Assembly (NCBI GenBank): GCA_040902105.1 | Contig: JBBDXW010000053.1 | Coordinates: 1 to 64,000 of the forward strand | Length of the DNA: 64,000 nucleotides | Source: IDS-8 sp040902105 | GTDB taxonomy: Bacteria; Pseudomonadota; Gammaproteobacteria; Steroidobacterales; Woeseiaceae | Direction: 5' to 3' | Shown: piece by piece, positions 25,419 through 31,288 of the stretch | How the letters are laid out: each line of letters starts with the position of its first letter | Numbering within the stretch: position 1 is the stretch's first letter | Program-made: the position numbers and the translations under genes | The notes under the pieces: model-generated | Told to the model about the DNA's origin: nothing | Seen by the model: only the letters and a program-made list of their open reading frames with translations | The model's database searches: none

Positions 25419-26233
25419 ACGAGAGCGGGACGCTTGGGCGTTGAACACTCCGTCGTCGCGCAGGTCCTCCAGTTATCCAGCGTGGTCGGCCCACCGTCCA
25501 GCATCTGCCGGTCGGCATCCGCGCCGGTGTCCCTGCCGGTAACCAGCCGCTCCGCGAGCCGGCTGTAAGACATCCAGCGCCGCCAGACACTGCCTGCGGG
25601 CAGCTCGAGATCGTGAAGTGCGGCGCGATGATCGACGAGCGTCACCATGGCCGCGGCCAGCATCGTCAGTCTCCACACCACTGCAAAGATAAAGCGACGC
25701 CACCGACTACAGGCTTCGGCTCGCAGAAAGCTGCAGTGAAAATACAGGTGGGAACGTTCGTCGTCGACGAGCTGCTCGAGCAGGGACCGCAAGCGGCTCG
25801 CAGGCAGGCGCGTGGCCAGCAAATGGTAGTAGCAGATCCCGACCACTTCGGCGACCAGCAGGACCTTTAGCCGTAGCCCGAGCAGGCGCCGGGCAAAGAC
25901 GAACAGGTCGGCTGTCCAGTTGCGGCGAATCAGGGAGCCGCCGAGGGTGCGCACACAGATCGCCAGGATTTCGGCATGGCGATGCTCTTCGGCGACGAAA
26001 AGCTGCATTGCCTCGGCGTAGTGTCCACCGGCGGTCTTGATTCGGCTGTTGCGCGCCTGCGTGACGATCGTTCCGCCGCCCGATTCACCGAGTTGAAAGA
26101 TCGCAAGCAAGCGGGCAACGGAATCCGGTACTTCTGAATAGTCCTGTGGATCGTCGAGCACTGGCAAGAGACGCCCGCTTCGCGCCGCAAAAAAATCCCG
26201 CCACGCCTGCCAGTTCGCATTCTTGTCGTTCAT
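25415..26233 (-). CDS. Ferritin-like diiron protein of unknown function
   Basis: A 272-residue mostly helical protein. A diiron-type ligand set can be traced on four helices: Glu50, the EEHRH motif at 82-86, Glu129 in VAEVVGICYYH, and DERSH at 158-162. The last about 75 residues include a hydrophobic segment (FAVVWRLTMLAAAMVTLV) that may touch the membrane. I do not know a named homologue; an oxidase, N-oxygenase or iron-handling role is possible. It stands alone on the minus strand. Confidence 0.65.
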   Translation of the reverse strand: MNDKNANWQAWRDFFAARSGRLLPVLDDPQDYSEVPDSVARLLAIFQLGESGGGTIVTQARNSRIKTAGGHYAEAMQLFVAEEHRHAEILAICVRTLGGSLIRRNWTADLFVFARRLLGLRLKVLLVAEVVGICYYHLLATRLPASRLRSLLEQLVDDERSHLYFHCSFLRAEACSRWRRFIFAVVWRLTMLAAAMVTLVDHRAALHDLELPAGSVWRRWMSYSRLAERLVTGRDTGADADRQMLDGGPTTLDNWRTCATTECSTPKRPALV

Positions 26234-26439
26234 GTCGCCACCTCATCACCGTGTCCGTGCGTGATTTGTAGCAACGTAATCTGGTCGGCTTCTGGACAGA
26301 TTGTGCCGAATTGTGGCGCCTGGACAGAACAACAGGAATTTCTGCACACGGCGAAACCCTGTCACTGCGCAAAGGCGCGTGGATCCCCGGCTAGGCAGCA
26401 GCCCGCGGCCCCTCGCCCCATCGCTTCTATACGCGATTG

Positions 26440-26730
26440 TCAGCGTATTCGCTTCGAGGCGTCGCGTGCAGGGCGATTGTATTTTTCGACGTACGAATCG
26501 AGCAGCCTGCAAATCATTTTCTGATACGGCGTGTTGTATTCTTTGGCCCTCGCCTTGAAGAATTCAACACTCGATCTGCTCAATGAAATTGTTACCTTTA
26601 CCGATTCATCGCGGAAGGCGAGTTGATCTGGTGAAGGCAGAAAATCGTCGATAACCTCGACGTCGCCGAGAGAGTGTCGGGGCGCGAGTCCGATGGCGGC
26701 GATCAGTTCTTCTGCAGAGGCGGAAACAGC
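26440..26730 (-). pseudogene. CopG/BrnA-like antitoxin without a clear start
   Basis: The frame contains VIDDFLPSPDQLAF and a ribbon-helix-helix-like domain VKVTISLSRSSVEFFKARA with YQKMICRLLDSYVEKY, a common CopG antitoxin pattern. No ATG, GTG or TTG in frame precedes the conserved part until sequence that belongs to a CobW fragment, and no toxin gene is adjacent. It is probably a 5'-damaged orphan antitoxin, although translation from a start inside the CobW remnant cannot be excluded. Confidence 0.55.
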
Positions 26731-26752
26731 GGGAAGGTGAGAAGCGTCCGCC

Positions 26753-26850
26753 GACCGAGGTGAGGGTCGCGGCCGGCAGAGGCTCCGGCATCCCCGCCGA
26801 CTCCACGAGCAAGTAATCGACGCGGCCCTCACGGGCAAGAGCTGGCGTGC
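26753..26850 (-). pseudogene. Fragment of a CobW/COG0523 GTPase
   Basis: About 33 residues on the minus strand, LAREGRVDYLLVESAGMPEP followed by LPAATLTSV, match the Walker-B region of CobW-type metal-chaperone GTPases (D-x-LLIEsTGisEPLPVA in intact members). Nothing else of the about 330-residue protein is present on either side. Confidence 0.6.
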
Positions 26851-26855
26851 CCGGA

Positions 26856-27170
26856 TTACGCAGCGCGTGGCGTCAGCTTGAGGCCGAGCGCTTTCACGAC
26901 CTTGAGGACGGTGCCCAAGCTCGGATTACCATCGGCCGACAGCGACTTGTAGAGCCCTTCTCGCGTCAGCCCCGTTTCCTTCGCCAGCCGGGCCATCCCG
27001 TAGGCACGCGCGACGTTGCCCAGCGCGACAGCGATCAACGCAGGATCGTCGCCGGCGTCCTCCATACATGCGTCCAGGTAGGCGATCATGTCTTCTTCGG
27101 ATTTGAGGTAATCAGCGGTGTCGTAGCGCGAAAAAACCTCTTTGCGCCGCGATTTGATTTTTTTGGCCAT
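26856..27170 (-). CDS. higA: HigA-like antitoxin (copy 1)
   Basis: The 104-residue protein has a linker region (DTADYLKSEEDMIAYLDACM) and a Cro/C1-type helix-turn-helix (GMARLAKETGLTREGLYKSL, NPSLGTVLKVVKALGLKL). This is the antidote of addiction modules whose toxin is a Gp49-like RelE/HigB protein encoded first. The toxin gene is directly upstream, three bases apart, but carries a frameshift. The antitoxin frame is intact. Confidence 0.85.
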   Translation of the reverse strand: MAKKIKSRRKEVFSRYDTADYLKSEEDMIAYLDACMEDAGDDPALIAVALGNVARAYGMARLAKETGLTREGLYKSLSADGNPSLGTVLKVVKALGLKLTPRAA

Positions 27171-27173
27171 CTC

Positions 27174-27471
27174 TCAATCTTCCTGCCAAGTCTCGGCGAT
27201 CTCTATTGCTCGCCTGATGTCGGCTGCCTGCGTCCTCTTCGTCCCGCCGCACAAAAGGAGAGCAATCGTCTTGCCGTGTTCCACGTAATACACGCGATAG
27301 CCTGGACCATAATCAATCCGCATCTCGCTTACGCCTGAACCGACCGGTTTCACGTCTCCAGGATTGCCAAGCGCCAGCCGGTCAATGCGCACGATAATGC
27401 GCGCCCTCCCGTCGATCCTTCAACTTCGAAAACCAGGTGTGGAAGGTTCTCGATTTAAGGATTGTGAGCAT
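27174..27471 (-). pseudogene. HigB/Gp49-like toxin with a frameshift (copy 1)
   Basis: From ATG 27471 the minus strand reads MLTILKSRTFHTWFSKLKDR, the normal start of the toxin, and runs into a stop at about 27385. The rest of the protein (IVRIDRLALGNPGDVKPVG to AIEIAETWQED) continues in another frame. The break lies in the Arg-rich segment near 27405, where one base has been lost. The toxin is therefore probably inactive unless translation restarts at the GTG at 27392, which would give only 72 residues. Confidence 0.82.
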
Positions 27472-27474
27472 TGG

Positions 27475-27513
27475 AGTGTAAACCATAGATTACAATATGT
27501 AAACCACAGTTAA
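27475..27513 (-). promoter_or_regulatory. higBA copy 1 promoter inside a pair of direct repeats
   Basis: Two copies of TGTAAACCAYAGWTWA lie at 27477-27492 and 27498-27513, offset by 21 bp, two helical turns. Read on the minus strand the promoter TTTACA (27498-27503), 17 bases, TACACT (27475-27480) is built from the repeats themselves. Binding of the HigA dimer here would block RNA polymerase. Confidence 0.55.
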
Positions 27514-27621
27514 CGTGGCTATGCGGTACTCTCCCGACAGCTCGAATGCCCGCCGTCCGCCTCATTTTCGCCGCCCGCCTTCGCCTTCGCTTTCTTCAAG
27601 AGTGCGCAGCGACTCGGTATC

Positions 27622-27655
27622 GCGAATGCTTCTCACTCAAATAATCCCTCCGCGG
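27622..27655 (+). repeat. 34-bp direct repeat, right copy
   Basis: Matches 24092-24125 with three mismatches, same orientation. It lies in a gap of about 340 bases (27472-27816) in which I recognise no gene other than regulatory sites. Confidence 0.55.
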
Positions 27656-27771
27656 GGTCGTCAAATCTCACCATTCGCGGCTGTATGCAGTGATTCTTGT
27701 CTATCTGTACGAACGCGCGCCTTTAATTCGTTGATCGCTCCGACAGGCAGTGCGCCAATCGTTCGAAGAAC

Positions 27772-27799
27772 TTGACGCCTGTAGTCTATGGGATACAAT
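27772..27799 (+). promoter_or_regulatory. Promoter of higBA copy 2
   Basis: TTGACG, 16 bases, TACAAT. Transcription should start near 27806, ahead of the ATG at 27817. The promoter seems intact although the first gene behind it is broken. Confidence 0.6.
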
Positions 27800-27816
27800 C
27801 GATCGTGCGTGTACAC

Positions 27817-27989
27817 ATGACCAGGGTGTACCGAGACTGGATCAGCGCACTCAAAGATCGCAAGGGTCGGGCGTGAATCCAGGTTCGTGTTGATCGACTT
27901 GTCCACGGAAATCCGGGGAAGCACAGAGGCCTTTCTCAACCCAACAGCAAGACATCAAATTGGCAATTGAGCTTGCCCGACACTTGTGA
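27817..27989 (+). pseudogene. HigB/Gp49-like toxin with nonsense codon and internal deletion (copy 2)
   Basis: The frame reads MTRVYRDWISALKDRKGRA, then TGA at 27874-27876 where the family has Arg, then IQVRVDRLVHGNPG in the same frame. About 45 residues are missing, and the true C-terminus STQQQDIKLAIELARHL follows in a shifted frame and ends at 27989. Both lesions kill the toxin. The antitoxin gene starts 11 bp on. Confidence 0.82.
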
Positions 27990-27999
27990 GATCTGCTCT

Positions 28000-28317
28000 G
28001 TGCGCAAGAAAACAGCCAAGTCCCGCTTGAAAACCAAAACCTTCCGTTATGACGTTGCGAAGCAGTTGCGCACGCCGGAAGAAATGGCTGCCTACCTCGA
28101 TGCCTGGCTCGTCGAGGCGCCCGATGACGCAGCGGGCATCGCTCGCGCACTGGGAGATATTGCGCGCGCCAAAGGCATGTCGCAGGTGGCGCGGGCTACC
28201 GGCCTCAGCCGTGAGAGCTTGTACAAGGCTCTGAGCGAGAACGGCAATCCGAGTTTTGCCACCGTGTTAAAGGTTGCCCAGGCCCTGGGACTCCGTTTGC
28301 ATGCGGAGGCTGCGTAA
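28000..28317 (+). CDS. higA: HigA-like antitoxin (copy 2)
   Basis: Starting at GTG 28000, the 105-residue protein has YDVAKQLRTPEEMAAYLDAW and a helix-turn-helix (GMSQVARATGLSRESLYKAL, NPSFATVLKVAQALGLRL). It is a clear paralogue of the copy at 26856-27170 on the other strand, with similar length and order. Its toxin partner is destroyed, yet this frame shows no damage. Confidence 0.83.
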   Translation: MRKKTAKSRLKTKTFRYDVAKQLRTPEEMAAYLDAWLVEAPDDAAGIARALGDIARAKGMSQVARATGLSRESLYKALSENGNPSFATVLKVAQALGLRLHAEAA

Positions 28318-28623
28318 TTCTTCGATGCGGCTGTCGCCTCTCCAACCACGCCAGCACTTGTCAACGATGGATTTTATGTAGCTCCACGCTGGTTACCGAT
28401 CAGCATGTGCCCGCATGTCGTGCAAACCATTTTCCAGCACCATCGCTCCCTGTCTGCGAGAATCGCCATGGCAAGAAAAGCGTTTTGCGGCTTACGCATC
28501 GGCATTTATCTTCTCAGCTAACGCGCTGCTTCCATCAAGAAGCTTTAGGCGGCGAACCTGTCAGCGTCAGGCGAACAAGATCCGGATTGGTCTGACCGCG
28601 TCGCAACTCCTGTGCTCGTGTCG
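28318..28623. other. Gap with no recognised gene
   Basis: About 300 bases between the second HigA gene and the next small gene. Both strands were read. Short frames exist but none resembles a family, and no strong hairpin or promoter is seen. Confidence 0.4.
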
Positions 28624-28854
28624 TCAGTCACGCGAGGCGGCCAGAATAGCTCGAACGCGACGTTCGAATAAATCAGATGGCAACTTCCCTGCGGCGAACT
28701 CTTGCGCGGCTGCAACAAGAGACCGCAAGGCTGCCAGGCCACCGACCCGATGCTCGAGATCCGTTCTTAGTCTTTGATCGTGACCAGGACGAAATGACGC
28801 TGATCCGGTTTCTTCGCCACATCCACATCCACATCCACATTCGCATTGTGCCAT
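28624..28854 (-). CDS. Small Cys-Gly-repeat protein, conserved hypothetical
   Basis: The 76-residue protein begins MAQCECGCGCGCGEETG and continues with FRPGHDQRLRTDLEHRVGGL and a helical tail. I know small proteins of this layout with a short C-x-C-G-C metal-ribbon start and the FAPGHDQKLR motif; their function is not established. Here the cysteine block is lengthened by an imperfect GGATGT hexamer repeat in the DNA (28816-28845). The start ATG is at 28854. Confidence 0.6.
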   Translation of the reverse strand: MAQCECGCGCGCGEETGSASFRPGHDQRLRTDLEHRVGGLAALRSLVAAAQEFAAGKLPSDLFERRVRAILAASRD

Positions 28855-28974
28855 TTGCCCTCTCCTATCCAGCCGAAACCGCGTTTGTGCATGAACCGCA
28901 GCTTCGTCGGTTCGAGAATAATCTCCGACACCGGTGCGGCGATGGATACAAATATTAACGACCCCGCGTAACAA

Positions 28975-29120
28975 CTACGAAACGGCCGCTTCGCCTTCCT
29001 GCATCAAAAGATCCCGAATTTCCCCCGGATTTAGCGTCACTGCCCACCGCCACCGTCCGAATCCCCCATGCTCGCTGGCAGCTTGTGTCCATTCGTACCG
29101 AGCCGGAACAAATCCTAACT
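28975..29120 (-). pseudogene. Possible C-terminal scrap of a restriction/helicase protein
   Basis: The minus strand reads FVPARYEWTQAASEHGGFGR, then WRWAVTLNPGEIRDLL and a stop. A HGGFGRW segment close to the C-terminus is known to me from type III restriction subunits and related DEAD helicases. Nothing upstream continues the match because the integrase remnant begins there. The call is tentative. Confidence 0.35.
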
Positions 29121-29129
29121 CGAGTCCAC

Positions 29130-29543
29130 CAGTGTCGACTTTCCGATTCATCCGGATGTTCAACGTGTCATTGCAGAGGCCCGCCGTTCCAAAGCCAGGC
29201 GGATCGCCTGCAAGAATACCGACGCGTTCGAGGGGCTGGCCAACCGGCAACTGCCGACATTGCACGAGATTCGCGCCCTATCATCGTATCTCTATGCGAA
29301 AGCAGGCTACGAGGTTTCGGCGGTGCAGGATCTGATGGCGCACACGGATCCGGACATGACCCGCGCATACCAGAAGGGTCATGCGCGCAAGGTTCGCGTG
29401 TGGACATGATGCTGCCATTCAGTGTGGATGACGACGACCGACGTGTCAGAGAACAGCCGCGGGCGTACACGGTCGCCGCGCATAAACTCCGTCAGGAAAT
29501 ATTTTCTGAGAATTCTCTGACGGAAAATCGACGGGTCGCCTAA
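29130..29543 (+). pseudogene. Decayed tyrosine integrase, C-terminal part
   Basis: The plus strand reads PTLHEIRALSSYLYAKAGYE, then VQDLMAHTDPDMTRAYQKGH, the Arg and His/Tyr boxes of phage-type tyrosine recombinases. At ARKV near 29395 the frame shifts: the natural tail RVDMMLPFSVDDDDRRVREQ runs on in another frame to the stop at 29543. The N-terminal half is missing. It ends 22 bp from the 3' end of tRNA-Gly, the usual place for the integrase of a tRNA-targeted element. Confidence 0.8.
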
Positions 29544-29565
29544 TTTACTGAAAAGTAAGAGAAAT

Positions 29566-29641
29566 TGGAGCGGGAAACGAGGCTCGAACTCGCGACCTCA
29601 ACCTTGGCAAGGTTGCGCTCTACCAACTGAGCTATTCCCGC
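29566..29641 (-). tRNA. tRNA-Gly (GCC)
   Basis: Minus-strand cloverleaf of 76 bases including CCA: acceptor GCGGGAA with TTCCCGC, anticodon loop TTGCCAA with anticodon GCC, T arm GAGTTCGAGCCTC. It follows pgsA, as glyW does in E. coli, but is separated from it by a VapBC-type pair. Its 3' end is the likely attachment site of the decayed integrase. Confidence 0.97.
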
Positions 29642-29688
29642 TTAGGGGTACTACTGAATCTTTGGCCGCGTCTCCGCGGGGACAGGAA

Positions 29689-29716
29689 ATTCTATCTTGT
29701 ATCAGCACCCTGTCAA
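29689..29716 (-). promoter_or_regulatory. Strong promoter of tRNA-Gly
   Basis: On the minus strand TTGACA, 16 bases, TAGAAT, about 50 bases ahead of the tRNA 5' end. A GC-rich stretch (CCCCGCGG) follows the start region, as at many growth-rate-controlled stable RNA promoters. Confidence 0.7.
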
Positions 29717-29837
29717 GGAATGAGGAAAATTGCTGAAAGGTCCCTCACCTTCATCGGCTGCGACCTCGATCTTCAGACGATGTCCAGAGCGGCCCATGCA
29801 CGATCCGCGGTACACGCCGGACTATTGATGTAGCGTG

Positions 29838-30299
29838 TCAGCGAGCGTAAGCCGGTGAGGGATCGTGAACAGAAAGGCGAAACGGGTCCCGCACTCTGAC
29901 GCGGCCATACAGGCGGCCGTCTTCGAAGTCTTCCGACCACAACGGATCGAAGCCGCGCTCATCTGCGTACGCCCAAAGATGGGCATCGAACCAGGAAAGT
30001 TTGTAGAGCGCTGCACCGCGTAGTGCAGTACGCAGCGTGTTCTCCGTCGGATACACGACAGAGAATTGCGCAAGCATGTCGTCTACTTCCCGATGCGCCT
30101 CTTCCACGGAAAGCAGCGAGGCGTCGCCGGCAATGGGCCGAGTGACCGCTGCGACAAATTCGATGAGCGCCTGGTGGGGAACGACTATGGAATCGTCGGC
30201 GATCCCTTGCCGCAGAAGCTCCTCGGCGCGCGCTTGTTTGGCTGGAAACCGTGGGTCATACCGGTACACGAGGATGTTAGTGTCAACGAGACCGGTCAC
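29838..30299 (-). CDS. vapC: VapC-type PIN-domain toxin (second system)
   Basis: From GTG 30299 the 153-residue protein reads TGLVDTNILVYRYDPRFP, with the first PIN Asp, an internal Glu in HQALIEFVAAV, and the C-terminal pair in LSWFDAHLWAYADE and LWSEDFEDG. It is a probable RNase toxin. Its start overlaps the AbrB-type antitoxin by 17 bp. The operon sits between pgsA and tRNA-Gly, where it interrupts the usual order. Confidence 0.87.
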   Translation of the reverse strand: MTGLVDTNILVYRYDPRFPAKQARAEELLRQGIADDSIVVPHQALIEFVAAVTRPIAGDASLLSVEEAHREVDDMLAQFSVVYPTENTLRTALRGAALYKLSWFDAHLWAYADERGFDPLWSEDFEDGRLYGRVRVRDPFRLSVHDPSPAYAR

Positions 30300-30567
30300 G
30301 GCGATAGAGTTCGTCCCGCGTCCACCCGCGACTCTTCGAAGGCGCAAATGACTGCGCCTGTTCCCGTTCCCGTTGGTGCTGCGTGGTCTGATCGAAATAG
30401 TGCAGACGCTCCTCTGTCGACGCTGCAGCCTTCGCGACACGCGCGGGCACAATGGCTATCGTGTCGCCAGCCGCAACGAGCTCGACTTCATCACCAACCT
30501 GGATGCCGTAGATGTCGACCAGACGCTTGGGCAAGGTGATCTGGAACTTTCCGGTTACTCGGGTCAT
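30283..30567 (-). CDS. AbrB/MazE-fold antitoxin
   Basis: The 94-residue protein starts MTRVTGKFQITLPKRLVDIY, a swapped-hairpin AbrB DNA-binding domain, and ends in a flexible charged tail that should bind the PIN toxin. It overlaps the toxin gene by 17 bp. The site at 30588-30618 is its probable operator. Confidence 0.85.
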   Translation of the reverse strand: MTRVTGKFQITLPKRLVDIYGIQVGDEVELVAAGDTIAIVPARVAKAAASTEERLHYFDQTTQHQREREQAQSFAPSKSRGWTRDELYRRDRSR

Positions 30568-30575
30568 GGAACGGG

Positions 30576-30618
30576 AGTGTGTGCGACATCAAGGATTCTG
30601 TCAAGGATATTTCCTTGA
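30576..30618 (-). promoter_or_regulatory. Promoter and triple half-site operator of the AbrB-VapC pair
   Basis: TCAAGGA (30601-30607) and TCCTTGA (30612-30618) form a perfect 7-4-7 palindrome, and a further ATCAAGGA lies at 30588-30595. On the minus strand TTGACA (30599-30604), 17 bases, CACACT is the likely promoter and overlaps the half-sites. Confidence 0.5.
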
Positions 30619-30709
30619 TCTTTGTTCAGGCTAAGCCAGGCGCGCTGTGGCGTGCCACAGTCCGGAAACGATCTCCGGTCGAAGCCGCGTCCGCATGGGG
30701 GATTCGTTC

Positions 30710-31270
30710 TCAGCCGCTTCTCGACATCGACGGCCACGCCGCACGCAGGTATACCACCATCGACCACAGCGTCATGCCGGCGGCTATCAGAAGCAGCACG
30801 AATCCCACCTCGTAGATGTCGATGCCGAACGCCGGCTGCTGGTAAACCATCAAACCGATGCCGACCATTTGCAGCGTTGTCTTGATCTTGCCGGCCTGCG
30901 AAACCGCCACGTTGCGCCGCTCCCCGATGCTCGCCATCCATTCCCGCAATCCGGAGACTGTGATCTCGCGGCCGATAATGACCGCCGCCGTCAGGGCAAC
31001 CACGACGCGAGGATCGCCCTGCACGAGCAGAACCAGGACCACCGCAACCATCAGCTTGTCCGCCACCGGGTCGAGGAACTCGCCGAACTTCGACGTCTGG
31101 CCCAGACGCCGGGCAACGTAGCCGTCCAGCAGATCGGTAATGGCGGCAACCGCGAATACGACGAAAGCAATCGGTCTTGAATACGCGAACGAACTGAAAA
31201 AGCAGTACACCACCACCGGTATGGCGGCAATACGAAACCAGGTCAGCGTGTTGGCGAGATTTGCTTTCAA
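30710..31270 (-). CDS. pgsA: CDP-diacylglycerol-glycerol-3-phosphate 3-phosphatidyltransferase
   Basis: The 186-residue inner-membrane enzyme makes phosphatidylglycerol phosphate from CDP-diacylglycerol and glycerol 3-phosphate. The CDP-alcohol phosphotransferase motif is present as DLLDGYVARR, with the following G-x3-D-x3-D in GEFLDPVADK. Several membrane helices are evident. It starts 18 bp after the uvrC stop, the same order as in E. coli. Confidence 0.96.
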   Translation of the reverse strand: MKANLANTLTWFRIAAIPVVVYCFFSSFAYSRPIAFVVFAVAAITDLLDGYVARRLGQTSKFGEFLDPVADKLMVAVVLVLLVQGDPRVVVALTAAVIIGREITVSGLREWMASIGERRNVAVSQAGKIKTTLQMVGIGLMVYQQPAFGIDIYEVGFVLLLIAAGMTLWSMVVYLRAAWPSMSRSG

Positions 31271-31288
31271 CGGAAAATCCGCGTCGCG

